NCBI RefSeq assembly: GCF_013149295.1
Contig: NZ_JABGCB010000001.1
Location: 124,001 to 188,000, forward strand
DNA length: 64,000 nucleotides
DNA from: Novosphingobium sp. SG751A
GTDB taxonomy: Bacteria > Pseudomonadota > Alphaproteobacteria > Sphingomonadales > Sphingomonadaceae
Reading direction: 5' to 3'
Part shown: one piece after another, positions 1 to 10,283 of the stretch
Layout: each line of letters begins with the position of its first letter
How positions within the stretch are numbered: the first letter of the stretch is position 1
Notes under the pieces: generated by a model
Databases searched by the model: none
Seen by the model: the letters and a program-made list of their open reading frames with translations, nothing else
What the model was told of the DNA's origin: nothing
Program-made: the position numbers and the translations under genes

Positions 1-149
1 CCGCCATCGACACTTCGGGCCATACGCCGACCGAACAGGCCGTGATGCGCGAATATCGCTGGTTTGCGCGCAAAGAGATCGCCGGATGGCGCGAAACGAT
101 CTATCCTGAGGATATGAGTGAAATGCTGGGGCGCGTTCTGGGCGCCTGA
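1..149 (+). CDS. Nudix hydrolase, C-terminal end only
   Basis: The reading frame is open from the window edge and stops at 147-149, so only the last 48 codons are present. The visible tail contains DTSGHTPTEQ, EYRWF and ETIYPEDM. This matches the C-terminal pattern of a Nudix subfamily in which an acidic 'DTSG..T..E' stretch is followed by a W-rich segment and an 'I.P..L' end. The catalytic Nudix box lies outside the window, so the substrate cannot be inferred. It ends 19 bases before the start of the slipin gene, which suggests co-transcription. Confidence 0.6.
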   Translation, partial: AIDTSGHTPTEQAVMREYRWFARKEIAGWRETIYPEDMSEMLGRVLGA

Positions 150-168
150 AACGGGAAAGGTGCCTGCG

Positions 169-948
169 ATGGATTCCCTGTTCGTTATTGCCGCCTATCA
201 CCCCATGCTCACGCTGCTGTTTATCATCGCGGCGGTGCTGGCGCTCAAAGCTTTTGGTATTAATCAGGAATTTCAACGCGCCGTGGTGTTCCGCCTCGGC
301 CGCCTTGCCGAAACCAAGGGGCCGGGCTGGTTCTGGCTGGTCCCGGTGATCGACCGGGTGGTCAAGGTGGACCTGCGCGTCATCACCTTTGCCCTTTCCA
401 CACAGGAAACCGTGACGCGCGATGGCGTGGCGGTGCGGGTCAATGCGGTCCTGTGGTTTCGCGCGGTCGATCCGGCGCGGGTGATCACCACGGTACTGAA
501 TTGGCAAAGCGCGGTGGTTCAGGCGGCCGAAACCGGGATGCGCGACGCCATCGGGCAAAGCGATCTGGACCAGATGCTCAAAGACCGCGCCGCGATCAAC
601 GCCCGGTTGCTGACTCTGCTGGAGCAGACCTGCGCGCAATGGGGCGTGGCGGTCGATGCGGTCGAGATCAAGGATCTGGACATTCCCGAACAGATGCAGC
701 GCGCCATCGCCCGCGAGGCCGAGGCCATCCGCGAAAAGCGCGCCCGCATCATCAAGGCCGAGGGCGAGGCCGAAGCCTCGCTGCGGCTGAGCGAGGCGGC
801 GCGGGTGATCGCGCAGGTTCCCGGCGCGCTGGAATTGCGCCGGTTGCAGACGCTGAGCGAGATCGGCGTCGAGCATAATTCGACGATCATCGCCATGTTC
901 CCCACCGAAATCCTTGAGGCGGCCAAGGCCATCAGCCGCAAGGATTAA
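169..948 (+). CDS. Slipin/stomatin-like SPFH (band 7) membrane protein
   Basis: A 259-residue protein with one N-terminal membrane segment (about residues 8-30) followed by an SPFH/band 7 domain. Recognisable family stretches are EFQRAVVFRLGRL, GPGWFWLVPVIDRV, and the alanine- and glutamate-rich helix EAEAIREKRARIIKAEGEAE. The ATG at 169 is chosen because GGGAAAGG lies just upstream; an in-frame ATG at 118 would overlap the preceding gene and lacks that signal. Slipins form membrane microdomain scaffolds and usually pair with an NfeD-family protein, but no nfeD is seen here. The 3' end overlaps the convergent DUF2332 gene by 17 bases. Confidence 0.93.
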   Translation: MDSLFVIAAYHPMLTLLFIIAAVLALKAFGINQEFQRAVVFRLGRLAETKGPGWFWLVPVIDRVVKVDLRVITFALSTQETVTRDGVAVRVNAVLWFRAVDPARVITTVLNWQSAVVQAAETGMRDAIGQSDLDQMLKDRAAINARLLTLLEQTCAQWGVAVDAVEIKDLDIPEQMQRAIAREAEAIREKRARIIKAEGEAEASLRLSEAARVIAQVPGALELRRLQTLSEIGVEHNSTIIAMFPTEILEAAKAISRKD

Positions 949-1996
949 ACCACTCCACCCACGCGCCATGGGCATGGGCCGCGCCCAGCAGCACCGGTTC
1001 TTCTCCACCGGGCCAGTAACGCACGCGCAATTCATGACGGAACGTGGCGCGATTCGTTTCCAGCATCACCCATGCCAGCGGGCGCTCCGCCGCGGCCAGC
1101 GCGCCCGCAGCCTCCATCGCCGTGGTGATCCGCGCGCGGCGTTCGTCGCCCAGATATTGCCAGACGATCGAATGATACAGCACCCGGCACACGCCCGCTT
1201 CCTGTGGCGCAGCAAGGCGGCCCTCGACCCAATCGGCGGCATCGGCCTGCGTCAGGATCGGCGCCCGCTCCCGCGCCAGCGCGATCACGCCATCAAGCCG
1301 CGCCATGCGTTCATGATTTTCCGCCCAGACATAGGCCCGCAGACGCAGCGCCGCCGCCGGATCGGACAGGTCGATGGGCGCGCGGTCGCAGCCTTCGATA
1401 TGGGTGATCTCGACCTTGCCCAAGGGCGGCGGAGGCCCGCGCCATTCGGGGCGAATCAAAACCGGACTGTCGGCCGGACCAACTTGGACGCCGCCCAGAT
1501 TATAGGCATAGCGATCCATCATCGTATTGGCGCCTGCGCTGCACCCTATCTCATTCATTTCAAAGCGCGATTCCAAGCGCCCTGAGAGCCAGAGCAGCCC
1601 CGCCATAATCCCTGCCGAGCGCCCCGCCTCATTGGTCTGGGGCGGCCCGTCGAACCATGGCAAGAGCGCTGCATCGTGACGCGCCACAACCTCGGCCACA
1701 ATTGCCCCCGCATCCTCCACCTCGCCGCGATAAACCGACCCCAGCGCCGGTTCCGCGCCCGACAGCCAGAGATAATGCAGCCCGCCCGCCAGACGCAGCG
1801 GCATCGCATCCTCAAGACTTAACCCCGGCCAGTTGCGCATCCGCACCCCCACCAGAGACGGCCCCGACAGCAACCCCGCCATGCCCCGCAGCACGCGCGC
1901 AGTGATCGGCGCGCCGTTCTGATCGCAATGGCGCGCCTGCCATTCCAGAGTGTCATGGATATGGGCGATTTCCATGATCGGATTCTGTGCTGTCAT
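932..1996 (-). CDS. DUF2332 family protein
   Basis: A 354-residue soluble protein recognised as DUF2332, a family of unknown biochemical role found in alphaproteobacteria and actinobacteria. Family-like stretches include ARHCDQNGAPITARVL near the N-terminus, GLLWLSGRLESRFEMNEIG in the middle and the HSIVWQYL segment near residue 270. The start at 1996 (MTAQNPIM) is preferred over an in-frame start seven codons upstream because the longer form would reach into the hisG start region. It is divergent from hisG and convergent with the slipin gene. No function is claimed. Confidence 0.85.
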   Translation of the reverse strand: MTAQNPIMEIAHIHDTLEWQARHCDQNGAPITARVLRGMAGLLSGPSLVGVRMRNWPGLSLEDAMPLRLAGGLHYLWLSGAEPALGSVYRGEVEDAGAIVAEVVARHDAALLPWFDGPPQTNEAGRSAGIMAGLLWLSGRLESRFEMNEIGCSAGANTMMDRYAYNLGGVQVGPADSPVLIRPEWRGPPPPLGKVEITHIEGCDRAPIDLSDPAAALRLRAYVWAENHERMARLDGVIALARERAPILTQADAADWVEGRLAAPQEAGVCRVLYHSIVWQYLGDERRARITTAMEAAGALAAAERPLAWVMLETNRATFRHELRVRYWPGGEEPVLLGAAHAHGAWVEWFNPCG

Positions 1997-2037
1997 GGCG
2001 GTTGCTCTAGGCTCCAATGCAAACTAATGCGGCGCGC

Positions 2038-2700
2038 ATGTCATTCTCGTCCAAACCGCTCACCTTTGCGATCCCCAAGGGGCGCATCCTCGATGAAGCT
2101 CTGCCGTTGATGGCGCGCGCTGGTGTCGTGCCCGAAGCGGAGTTTCATGACAAGAAGTCGCGCGCGCTGTCCTTTGCCGTCGAAGGCTCGGACATGCGGC
2201 TGATCCGCGTGCGCGCGTTCGATGTGGCCACATTCGTGGCGCATGGCGCGGCACAGGCCGGGATCGTGGGGTCCGATGTGGTCGAGGAATTCGCCTATCC
2301 CGACCTTTATGCGCCGGTTGACCTTAACATCGGCCATTGCCGCCTGTCGGTGGCCGAGCCGGTCGATGCGGGCGATACGGCCAGCGCCAGCCACCTGCGT
2401 GTGGCCAGCAAATATCCGCATCTGACCCACAAGCACTATGAGGCCAAGGGCATTCAGGCCGAGGTGGTCAAGCTGAACGGTGCGATGGAACTGGCGCCGA
2501 TGCTGGGCCTGTCGGGGCGGATTGTCGATCTGGTGTCGACCGGGCGCACTTTGAAAGAGAATGGCCTGCGCGAGACGGAAGTCATCATGCAGATCTCGGC
2601 GCGGCTGATCGTCAACCGCGCGGCGCTGAAAACCGATCCGCGCGTGGGCGAATTGGTCGAACAGTTCCGCAAGATGGCGGCGGAAAAGGTCGAGGCATGA
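2038..2700 (+). CDS. hisG: ATP phosphoribosyltransferase, short form, catalytic subunit
   Basis: HisG joins ATP and PRPP in the first step of histidine biosynthesis. The product is about 220 residues, the short form that lacks the C-terminal ACT-like regulatory domain; short HisG enzymes normally need HisZ for activity and feedback control, and no hisZ lies in this window. Visible motifs are [14 protein letters not shown] at the N-terminus and the PRPP-binding stretch [16 protein letters not shown]. The start at 2038 (MSFSSKP) is chosen over an in-frame ATG at 2017 because it fits the family N-terminus. It overlaps hisD by ATGA, which indicates translational coupling. Confidence 0.96.
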   Translation: MSFSSKPLTFAIPKGRILDEALPLMARAGVVPEAEFHDKKSRALSFAVEGSDMRLIRVRAFDVATFVAHGAAQAGIVGSDVVEEFAYPDLYAPVDLNIGHCRLSVAEPVDAGDTASASHLRVASKYPHLTHKHYEAKGIQAEVVKLNGAMELAPMLGLSGRIVDLVSTGRTLKENGLRETEVIMQISARLIVNRAALKTDPRVGELVEQFRKMAAEKVEA

Positions 2701-3992
2701 TCCGGCTGAATTCGCAGGACGCCGGCTTTGCCGAGGCGTTCGAGAAAATCGTGGGCGACCGGCGCGAAAGCGATGCGGGCGTGACGCAGGTGGTGCTCTC
2801 GGTTCTGGCCGATGTGCGCGCGCGCGGCGATGCGGCGCTGGCCGATTATACGGCGCGCTTTGACGGCCATGCGCTGGAAACCGAGGCCGATTGGCGGATC
2901 AGCGCGCAGGAATGCCGCGCCGCGTTTGACGCGCTCGAACCCACCTTGCGCGCGGCGCTGGAAACCGCGGCGCGGCGCATTGCCGCCTATCACGCGGCGC
3001 AAAAACCAGAAAACCGCGATTATACCGATGATGCCGGGGTGCGCCTTGGCGCGGTGTGGCGGCCGGTGGACGCGGCGGGGCTGTATGTTCCGGGCGGTCG
3101 GGCGGCCTATCCCTCCTCGCTGTTGATGAACGCCATTCCGGCCAAGGTGGCGGGTGTCGAGCGTCTGGTGGTGGTCACCCCCACCCCGCGCGGCGCGGTC
3201 AATTCTCTGGTTCTGGCCGCCGCGCATCTGGCGGGCGTGGACGAAATCTGGCGCGTGGGCGGGGCTCAGGCGGTGGGCGCGCTGGCCTATGGCACGGATC
3301 GGATTCGTCCGGTCGATGTCATCGTCGGCCCCGGCAATGCCTATGTGGCCGAGGCCAAGCGCCAGCTTTACGGCGTGGTGGGCATCGACATGGTGGCCGG
3401 GCCTTCGGAAATTCTGGTCGTGGCCGACGGGCGCAACAATCCGGCGTGGATTGCCGCCGATCTGCTGTCGCAGGCCGAGCATGACCCGGTGGCGCAGTCG
3501 ATCCTCATCACCGACGATGCCGATTTTGCCGATGCCGTGATCGCGGCGGTCGAGGTGGAATTGCAGGGCCTTGCCACGCAGGCCACCGCGCGCCAGTCGT
3601 GGGACGATTACGGCGTGGTGATCGTGGTCGATGATCTGATGGGCGAGGCCCCGGCCCTGTCCAACCGACTGGCCGCCGAGCATGTCGAAATCGCCACCGA
3701 CAATCCCGACGCCCTGTTCGCCCAGATCCGCCATGCGGGCAGCGCCTTTCTTGGCCGCCACACGCCCGAGGCGATCGGCGATTATGTTGCCGGGCCAAAC
3801 CACGTTTTGCCCACCGGCCGCCGCGCACGTTTCGCCAGCGGGCTTTCCGTGCTAGACTTTATGAAGCGCACCAGTTTCCTGCAACTTGACGAAGCGGCTC
3901 TGGCTGCTATCGGCCCGGCCGCTGTGGCCCTTGCCGATGCCGAAGGGCTGCCCGCCCATGGTCGCTCTGTCGCGATCAGGCTGGGTCAATAA
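2697..3992 (+). CDS. hisD: Histidinol dehydrogenase
   Basis: HisD carries out the last two oxidations of histidine biosynthesis (L-histidinol to L-histidine) using NAD and zinc. The 431-residue length is normal. Visible family motifs are [39 protein letters not shown], the zinc-ligand region LLSQAEHDP, and [15 protein letters not shown] near the C-terminus. It starts inside the hisG stop (ATGA) and is followed 29 bases later by nusB, so hisG-hisD-nusB-thiL look like one transcription unit. Confidence 0.98.
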   Translation: MIRLNSQDAGFAEAFEKIVGDRRESDAGVTQVVLSVLADVRARGDAALADYTARFDGHALETEADWRISAQECRAAFDALEPTLRAALETAARRIAAYHAAQKPENRDYTDDAGVRLGAVWRPVDAAGLYVPGGRAAYPSSLLMNAIPAKVAGVERLVVVTPTPRGAVNSLVLAAAHLAGVDEIWRVGGAQAVGALAYGTDRIRPVDVIVGPGNAYVAEAKRQLYGVVGIDMVAGPSEILVVADGRNNPAWIAADLLSQAEHDPVAQSILITDDADFADAVIAAVEVELQGLATQATARQSWDDYGVVIVVDDLMGEAPALSNRLAAEHVEIATDNPDALFAQIRHAGSAFLGRHTPEAIGDYVAGPNHVLPTGRRARFASGLSVLDFMKRTSFLQLDEAALAAIGPAAVALADAEGLPAHGRSVAIRLGQ

Positions 3993-4021
3993 GGCCGTTT
4001 GGCCCAATAAGGAATTTTTCG

Positions 4022-4471
4022 ATGAGCAAAGCTCCCAAGTCCCAGTCCCGCTCGGTCGCCCGCCTTGGCGCGGTGCAGGCGCTGTATCAGCACGCGATGG
4101 AAGGCACAGCTCTGCCCACGCTGCTCGATGAATTCCACCGCCACCGTCTGGGCGTGGAAATCGAGGACATCCAGTTTGCCGATGCCGACCGCATCCATTT
4201 CGACGATGTGGTCAAGGGCGTGCTGGCGCGGGCCGAGGAAATCGACGCGCGCATTTCCGAAAAGCTGGCCGAAGGCTGGCGGCTGGAGCGGCTGGACAAG
4301 ACGATGGTGCAGATCCTGCGCGCGGGCACCTATGAATTGCTGGCCCGCGACGATGTGGCCGCACCCACGGTCATCAATGAATATGTCGATGTTGCCCATG
4401 CCTTCTTTGACGAGCGCGAAGCCAAATTCGTGAACGGCGTGCTCGACGCCATCGCGCGGGCGGCGCGTTAA
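4022..4471 (+). CDS. nusB: Transcription antitermination protein NusB
   Basis: A 149-residue all-helical RNA-binding protein. NusB with NusE (S10) binds boxA and supports rRNA antitermination. Visible motifs are SRSVARLGAVQALYQH at the N-terminus and TVINEYVDVAHAFFDE with FVNGVLDAIAR at the C-terminus. It lies between hisD and thiL. ThiL next to NusB is a widespread bacterial arrangement, which supports both calls. Confidence 0.97.
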   Translation: MSKAPKSQSRSVARLGAVQALYQHAMEGTALPTLLDEFHRHRLGVEIEDIQFADADRIHFDDVVKGVLARAEEIDARISEKLAEGWRLERLDKTMVQILRAGTYELLARDDVAAPTVINEYVDVAHAFFDEREAKFVNGVLDAIARAAR

Positions 4472-4476
4472 CCCGG

Positions 4477-5346
4477 TTGGGGCGGGAACTGGCCTTTATC
4501 GAGGCGCTGCGCGCGCTGGCCAGCGATCCCGCCGCACGGGGCCTGACCGATGATTGCGCGGTGCTGCCCTTTGGCAGCGAGACGCTGGTGCTGACCCATG
4601 ACACGATGGTGGCGGGGGTGCATTTTCTGGCCGATCAGGATCCGGCCGACGTGGCGTGGAAACTGGTGGCCACCAATATGTCGGACCTTGCTGCCAAGGG
4701 CGCCGTGCCGATGGGGGTGCTGCTGTCCTATCAACTGGCCGGCACAGAGGAACGCTTTCTCGCCGGGCTGGCCGAGGCGCTGAATGAATATGGCGCGCGG
4801 CTGCTGGGCGGCGATACGGTCAGCAGCAATGGGCCGCAGGTGCTCGGCCTGACCGCGATCGGGCGCGCCTCCTATCTGCCGGTGCCGGGGCGCGATGGCG
4901 CACAGGTAGGCGATCTGGTTTACATCACCGGGCCAATCGGCGCGGCCATGGTCGGGCTTGAGGCCCTGCGCGAGGGAGGTCCGGCCAAAAACAGCCTTGC
5001 CTACCGCCGCCCGCTGGCCCGCATAGCCGAAGGGCAGGCACTGGCGCCCTTTGTTACCGCGATGATGGACGTGTCGGACGGACTGCTGCTCGACGCTTCG
5101 CGCATTGCAAAAGCCAGCAAGGTGACGATCAACCTTGAGAGCGCGGCGATTCCCCTCGCCTGTCCGCCGGAACGGCGCGATGAGGCTTTGCGCTGGGGCG
5201 ATGATTATCAATTGCTGCTAACCGCTCCGCCCGAACTGGTGTTGCCTTTGCCGATGCACCGGATCGGCGTGGTGGGCAAAAGGCAGGAGGCGCCGGTGCT
5301 GATCAACGGCGCGGTTCCCCTTGGCTCACTGGGCTATCAACACTAA
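4477..5346 (+). CDS. thiL: Thiamine-monophosphate kinase
   Basis: ThiL phosphorylates thiamine monophosphate to thiamine diphosphate, the active cofactor. The product is 289 residues with an AIR synthase-like fold. Motifs seen are LTDDCAVLPFG, LTHDTMVAGVHFL, WKLVATNMSDLAAKGA, LLGGDTVSS and MMDVSDGLLLDASRIAKAS. No ATG fits the family N-terminus, so the TTG at 4477, five bases after the nusB stop, is the best start; this spacing implies coupled translation. It ends convergently with the small membrane gene at 5356. Confidence 0.95.
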   Translation: MGRELAFIEALRALASDPAARGLTDDCAVLPFGSETLVLTHDTMVAGVHFLADQDPADVAWKLVATNMSDLAAKGAVPMGVLLSYQLAGTEERFLAGLAEALNEYGARLLGGDTVSSNGPQVLGLTAIGRASYLPVPGRDGAQVGDLVYITGPIGAAMVGLEALREGGPAKNSLAYRRPLARIAEGQALAPFVTAMMDVSDGLLLDASRIAKASKVTINLESAAIPLACPPERRDEALRWGDDYQLLLTAPPELVLPLPMHRIGVVGKRQEAPVLINGAVPLGSLGYQH

Positions 5347-5355
5347 ATCCCCAAA

Positions 5356-5550
5356 TTATATCCAACGCCCGCGGATCACGGTCTGCAGGCCCCATGCCCC
5401 GCCGATGATCAGGCCAAAGCCGATATTCGACAGACCAAAAGGCGCCTGCCAATGCCACAGGTTCATCGTCTGGGCGATGAGCGGCGCGATGAAACCGATT
5501 CCGAAAAGGAACGGCATCCAGTAAAAGATCTGTTTGAACACATTTTCCAT
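5356..5550 (-). CDS. Small two-helix membrane protein coupled to the desaturase
   Basis: A 64-residue hydrophobic protein with two predicted membrane segments (about residues 11-29 and 39-56) and a basic end (IRGRWI). Its ATG at 5550 lies four bases after the desaturase stop, with GGGGAACTG upstream, so it is probably the second gene of a two-gene operon. The family is not recognised. The tight linkage suggests an accessory to the desaturase (assembly or stability), but this is inference only. Confidence 0.7.
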   Translation of the reverse strand: MENVFKQIFYWMPFLFGIGFIAPLIAQTMNLWHWQAPFGLSNIGFGLIIGGAWGLQTVIRGRWI

Positions 5551-5554
5551 CGGT

Positions 5555-6562
5555 TCAGTTCCCCTTAACAGCCGGAAGCGGCGACACATCCACCCCGCGC
5601 GCCTCCAGAATATGGCGCATCGCGTAATAGGCGTGCTTCGTGCGGTGGTTGGGGATGCCCGGATACATGTGGTGGATGATGTGATACTGCATCCCCATCG
5701 ACATCACATGGCCCAGCTTGCTCTTGAACAGATTGGTGTTCTCATAGCGACCGGTCTTGCCCTCGCGCGGGTGATGCGGCGCCCAACTGAGGTAAAAGCG
5801 GATATAGGACAGGCCGACATGGCGCGGCAGCCACCAGAGCAAAGCCGCCTCGATAGCGTAGCCATTCCACGACATGGTGAACAGCACAGCCATGAAGAAC
5901 AATTGCAGCAGCATCGTTTCCTTGAGCGCGCGCTTGGCCTCGGGCGTGCCCATTTCGGAGAGGATGCGCTTGTAATGATGGATCGAGCCATCAACGCCGG
6001 GCTGGCGGTTATACCAGGTCTTATAGATCGCCATCCACCAGTTGGGCGCCTCGTCGGTGTAATCGGGATCTTTCAGCGGATCATTGCAATGATAGTGGTG
6101 CTCCAGATGCATGATCCGTGCCATGGAGAACGGGAACACGATGGGGATGGTCGAAACCGCGCCCACCGCTTCGTTAAGCCAGCGCAGCTTCTCACCCTTG
6201 CGCGCGATGTTTGAATGCATCGCCTCATGGCTGGTCACATAGCCGCCTGTGGCGATCACGCAGGAGATCAGGCAGGCCAGCGGCAGGTTAAGGTAACCCA
6301 TGATCGCCAGTGGAAAAAACGACACCCACAGGGCAAAGCAGCCAAAGGCCGCCACCGCATAGGGCCACATCCGCCCGCCGTGAAACTGGCGCGCGATCTC
6401 GATCTCTTCCTTGCGCAGATCGCGGCGCGTGTGCCGGTCCAGCCCATCGCTGCGGCCCAGCGGAAGCGCGGGCGCGCCGCCCGTATCCAGCGCGGGCTCA
6501 TAAAGTGCAGGTTCAACAGGCGCCTTGATCGCACCGTGATCGAGCTTTGGATCTTCCAGCAT
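5555..6562 (-). CDS. Membrane fatty acid desaturase / hydroxylase family
   Basis: A 335-residue integral membrane di-iron enzyme of the fatty acid desaturase superfamily. The three histidine boxes are clear: HEAMH (residues 112-116), HLEHHYH (152-158) and HIIHH (294-298), separated by hydrophobic segments around 66-107 and 200-235. The first 60 residues are charged and probably cytoplasmic. Substrate could be acyl chains, sphingolipids or carotenoids, and the sequence alone does not decide. It is the first gene of a pair with the small membrane protein downstream. Start M1 is kept because no better internal ATG precedes the conserved region. Confidence 0.88.
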   Translation of the reverse strand: MLEDPKLDHGAIKAPVEPALYEPALDTGGAPALPLGRSDGLDRHTRRDLRKEEIEIARQFHGGRMWPYAVAAFGCFALWVSFFPLAIMGYLNLPLACLISCVIATGGYVTSHEAMHSNIARKGEKLRWLNEAVGAVSTIPIVFPFSMARIMHLEHHYHCNDPLKDPDYTDEAPNWWMAIYKTWYNRQPGVDGSIHHYKRILSEMGTPEAKRALKETMLLQLFFMAVLFTMSWNGYAIEAALLWWLPRHVGLSYIRFYLSWAPHHPREGKTGRYENTNLFKSKLGHVMSMGMQYHIIHHMYPGIPNHRTKHAYYAMRHILEARGVDVSPLPAVKGN

Positions 6563-6841
6563 TTTTCATGCCCCAGTTCATGCAAAACGGACCCGATTCC
6601 GGATTTGGTGAATCGGTCGATAACCATTTGTAAACCATGATGGGCCTTGGAAAAATCCCTAACAGAATCTTAATAGACAATCTGTCCCATTCCGGGGCCG
6701 GTCGGATCAAATCGCCCTTGCGCTGACTTTTGCGCCCCCTATACCTATGCAAGCGATGGGCACTGTTTGATCGAACAAGAGCAGGCCCGGACAGGGAATG
6801 CCGGATTTTCCCGGCAGGACCGAAAAGCAGAGGGGATAGCT

Positions 6842-8947
6842 ATGAACCTGGTGCTGATCGCCATGGGCCTGGGGGCCTTGGCCGTTGTTTACGGTTACAT
6901 CACAAGCAGACAAGTTTTGGGCGCGAGCGCCGGTTCGCCCCGGATGCAGGAAATTGCCGCCGCCATTCAGGAAGGCGCGCAGGCCTATCTCAAGCGGCAA
7001 TATACCACGATTGCGATTGTCGGCATTGTGGCGGCGATCATCATTGCCCTGGCTCTGGGCAAAATTGCCGCCATCGGCTTTGTGCTGGGCGCGGTTTTGT
7101 CGGGCGCGGCCGGGTTTATCGGCATGAATGTCTCGGTGCGCTCGAATGTGCGCACGGCCGCCGCTGCGCAACATAGCTTGCAGGCGGGCCTGACGCTGGC
7201 CTTCCGCGCGGGCGCGATCACGGGGATGCTGGTGGCTGGACTGGCGCTGCTGGCGATTGCCGGGTTCTTCTGGCATCTGACCTCCACGGGCAGTTTTGGC
7301 CATGGCCTTGCCCCCAATGACCGGACCGTTGTGACGGGGTTGACGGCGCTGGCGCTGGGGGCTTCGCTGGTATCGATTTTCGCGCGGCTTGGCGGCGGCA
7401 TCTTTACCAAGGCGGCAGACGTCGGCGCGGATCTGGTCGGCAAGGTCGAGGCAGGCATCCCCGAGGACGACCCGCGCAACCCCGCCGTCATCGCCGACAA
7501 TGTGGGTGACAATGTGGGCGATTGCGCCGGTATGGCCGCCGATCTGTTCGAGACCTATGTGGTGACGGTGGGCGCCACCATGGTGCTGACGGCGCTGCTG
7601 GTCAAAGGCGCGGGCAATCTGATGGCGCTGATGAGCCTGCCCCTGCTGATCGGCGGGGTCTGCATCGTCACCTCGATCATCGGCACCTATTTCGTCAAAC
7701 TGGGCGCTGGCAACAATATCATGGGGGCAATGTACAAGGGGTTCCTTGTCACCGCGATCCTGTCGATCCCGGCCATCGGCTGGGCTATCCATACGGCAGT
7801 TGGCGATTTCGGTACGCCGATTGACGCCTCCGGCCTGACCGGCGGGGCCTTGTTCCGTTGCTCGCTGCTGGGACTGGTGATCACGGGCCTCATAATCTGG
7901 ATCACCGAATATTACACCGGCACGTCATACCGCCCGGTCAAATCCATCGCCAAGGCCAGCGTGACCGGCCATGGCACCAATGTCATTCAGGGCCTTGCCG
8001 TCAGCCTTGAGGCGACTGCCCTGCCCACGCTGGTGATCGTGACAGGGATCATCCTTGCCCATCAATGGGCGGGCCTGATCGGCATTGCCTATGCGGCGAC
8101 CGCGATGCTGGCGCTGGCAGGCATGGTGGTGGCGCTCGACGCCTATGGGCCGGTGACGGACAATGCGGGCGGCATTGCCGAAATGGCCGATATGGAAGCC
8201 TCGGTGCGCGAAAGGACCGATGCGCTGGACGCGGTGGGCAATACGACCAAGGCGGTGACCAAGGGTTATGCCATCGGTTCGGCGGGGTTGGCCGCGCTGG
8301 TGCTGTTTGCGGCCTATACCACAGACTTGCGCGAATTTTTTCCGCATCTGACCGTCAATTTCAGCCTTGAAAACCCTTATGTCATCGTGGGGCTGCTGCT
8401 GGGCGCCTTGCTGCCCTATCTGTTTGGTGCGATGGGCATGACGGCGGTGGGCCGCGCGGCGGGCGATGTGGTGGTCGATGTGCGCGAACAGTTCCGCGAC
8501 AATCCGGGCATCATGGCGGGCACGTCGCGGCCCGATTATGCTCGCACGGTCGATCTGGTCACCAAGGCGGCGATCAAGGAAATGATCGTCCCCAGCCTGC
8601 TGCCCGTTCTGGCGCCGGTGTTGGTTTATTATGTCATCACGCTGGTGGCTGGACAGGCCAATGGTTTTGCCGCGCTGGGCGCGCTGTTGCTGGGGGTGAT
8701 CGTGGGGGGCCTGTTCGTGGCGCTTTCCATGACCAGCGGCGGCGGCGCGTGGGACAATGCCAAGAAATATATCGAGGATGGCCATCACGGCGGCAAGGGC
8801 AGCGATGCCCATAAGGCCGCCGTAACCGGCGATACCGTGGGCGATCCGTATAAGGACACCGCAGGCCCGGCGGTCAATCCGATGATCAAGATCACCAATA
8901 TTGTCGCGCTGCTGCTGCTGGCGGCGCTGGCGGGGCATGTTGGCTGA
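6842..8947 (+). CDS. hppA: Membrane-bound proton-pumping pyrophosphatase, K+-independent type
   Basis: A 701-residue polytopic membrane pump that couples pyrophosphate hydrolysis to proton export. Diagnostic motifs are present: [51 protein letters not shown] and [20 protein letters not shown]. In [16 protein letters not shown] the position after GNTT is Lys; K+-dependent enzymes have Ala there, so this is predicted K+-independent. The ATG at 6842 (MNLVLIAMG) with GAGGGGAT upstream is chosen over a longer frame starting at 6767. A strong terminator hairpin follows. Confidence 0.98.
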   Translation: MNLVLIAMGLGALAVVYGYITSRQVLGASAGSPRMQEIAAAIQEGAQAYLKRQYTTIAIVGIVAAIIIALALGKIAAIGFVLGAVLSGAAGFIGMNVSVRSNVRTAAAAQHSLQAGLTLAFRAGAITGMLVAGLALLAIAGFFWHLTSTGSFGHGLAPNDRTVVTGLTALALGASLVSIFARLGGGIFTKAADVGADLVGKVEAGIPEDDPRNPAVIADNVGDNVGDCAGMAADLFETYVVTVGATMVLTALLVKGAGNLMALMSLPLLIGGVCIVTSIIGTYFVKLGAGNNIMGAMYKGFLVTAILSIPAIGWAIHTAVGDFGTPIDASGLTGGALFRCSLLGLVITGLIIWITEYYTGTSYRPVKSIAKASVTGHGTNVIQGLAVSLEATALPTLVIVTGIILAHQWAGLIGIAYAATAMLALAGMVVALDAYGPVTDNAGGIAEMADMEASVRERTDALDAVGNTTKAVTKGYAIGSAGLAALVLFAAYTTDLREFFPHLTVNFSLENPYVIVGLLLGALLPYLFGAMGMTAVGRAAGDVVVDVREQFRDNPGIMAGTSRPDYARTVDLVTKAAIKEMIVPSLLPVLAPVLVYYVITLVAGQANGFAALGALLLGVIVGGLFVALSMTSGGGAWDNAKKYIEDGHHGGKGSDAHKAAVTGDTVGDPYKDTAGPAVNPMIKITNIVALLLLAALAGHVG

Positions 8948-8951
8948 TTGC

Positions 8952-9000
8952 TTCCGGCCCTGCGCCCGGTCATTACGCCGGGCGCAGGGCCGGAAAATTT
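8952..9000 (+). terminator. Rho-independent terminator after hppA
   Basis: Perfect 18-bp inverted repeat, arms 8952-8969 and 8978-8995, with an 8-base loop (TCATTACG), followed by AATTT. It lies five bases after the hppA stop, so it probably ends the hppA transcript before the acyltransferase gene. The T-tract is short. Confidence 0.85.
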
Positions 9001-9074
9001 CCCGCTTATTCATACTTCCTTTCCGGCTTTCCCCTTAATCTTTGGCGCATATTTTCTGCGCTCAAGAGGTAACT

Positions 9075-10280
9075 GTGGCGAGCCAGCCCAATTTTATTCG
9101 CGCCGAGCCTGTTGTCGCGCCCTCGCGCCTGCCATCCGGCCCGATGCCCACCCCGCAATTGCCGCCCAAACCGGCGCCTGCGGGCGAAATCCGCAGCGTC
9201 GACTGGCGCGAGATGCAGGATATGGGCTCGATGTTGGCATGGGACGCTCTTGCCATGTGGGCTAGCGAGCCGAACCCGTTTTTCGAAAGCTGGTATCTGC
9301 TGCCTGCCCTGCGCGGGCTGGATCCCGATGGGCGGGTGCGGATATTGCGCTTTGAAATGAGCGGCGATCTGGCCGGGATCATGCCGATCATACGCCAGAG
9401 CCGCTATTACACCCGCCCTATCCCGCATTGGGCAAGCTGGGCGCATCCCAATGGCTTCCTTGGCGCGCCGCTGGTGGCGCGGGGGATGGAAAGGTCGTTC
9501 TGGCGGGCGCTGCTGGCGTGGGCCGACGCGCAGGGCGGGCTGGGCCTGTTTCTGCATCTGGGCGAATTGCCGCTGTCGGGGGCTGTGGCCGATGCCTTGC
9601 GCGATGTGCTGAACGAGCAAGGGCGCAACGCCGCGCTGGTCGGGCGCAAGCAGCATGTGATGCTGCAGAGCGACCTGTCGCCCGAAGCCTATTTCGAAGC
9701 GGCGGTTTCGGGCAAAAAGCGCAAGGAATACCGACGTCAGGCCAACCGTCTGGCCGAATTAGGCAGGCTGGAGTTTCTGCGCCATGGAGGCGAGGACGAC
9801 CTGTCGGCATGGTGCAAGGATTTCCTTAAGCTGGAGGCCGCAGGGTGGAAGGGCGAGGCCGGATCGGCGCTGGCCTGCCTGCCCTCGACCACGGCACTGT
9901 GGCGAGAAGGGCTGCATGGCGCAGCGGCGCGCGGGCGGCTCGAACGGCTGTCCATGATGCTGGACGGGCGCCCCATCGCCATGCTGGCCACCTTCATGAC
10001 CAAGCCGGGCGCCTTCATGTTCAAGACCGCCTATGACGAGACATTGAGCGCCTATTCCCCCGGCGTGTTGTTGCAGCGCGAAAATCTGGCGATGCTGGAT
10101 ATGCCGGGGCTGGGCTGGGTCGATAGCTGCGCCGACGAAACCCATCCGATGATCACCCACCTGTGGCACGAGCGCCGCCCTGTGGGCCGTGTGTCGATCG
10201 AGATCGGCGGGGCGGTTCGGCGGGGGCTGTTTGGGGTGATGGCTCGGCGGGAATTGGGCGGGGCGGGGTTTGGGATTTAA
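9075..10280 (+). CDS. GNAT-fold acyltransferase (BioF2-like / CelD family)
   Basis: A roughly 401-residue protein with the layout of the BioF2-like/Acetyltransf_6 family (CelD/BcsL-type GNAT proteins, FemAB-related). Supporting features are NPFFESWYLLPAL, the central KKRKEYRRQANRLAELG segment, DFLKLEAAGWKGEAGSAL and AYDETLSAYSPGVLLQRENL. These proteins often act in envelope polysaccharide modification, but the substrate is unknown. The GTG at 9075 has AAGAGG upstream and is preferred over a TTG at 9042. The first 45 residues are proline-rich and poorly conserved. Confidence 0.82.
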   Translation: MASQPNFIRAEPVVAPSRLPSGPMPTPQLPPKPAPAGEIRSVDWREMQDMGSMLAWDALAMWASEPNPFFESWYLLPALRGLDPDGRVRILRFEMSGDLAGIMPIIRQSRYYTRPIPHWASWAHPNGFLGAPLVARGMERSFWRALLAWADAQGGLGLFLHLGELPLSGAVADALRDVLNEQGRNAALVGRKQHVMLQSDLSPEAYFEAAVSGKKRKEYRRQANRLAELGRLEFLRHGGEDDLSAWCKDFLKLEAAGWKGEAGSALACLPSTTALWREGLHGAAARGRLERLSMMLDGRPIAMLATFMTKPGAFMFKTAYDETLSAYSPGVLLQRENLAMLDMPGLGWVDSCADETHPMITHLWHERRPVGRVSIEIGGAVRRGLFGVMARRELGGAGFGI

Positions 10281-10283
10281 GAG

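Noticed and set aside
2454..3803. 449-codon minus-strand frame
   Set aside because: Antisense shadow of hisG-hisD.
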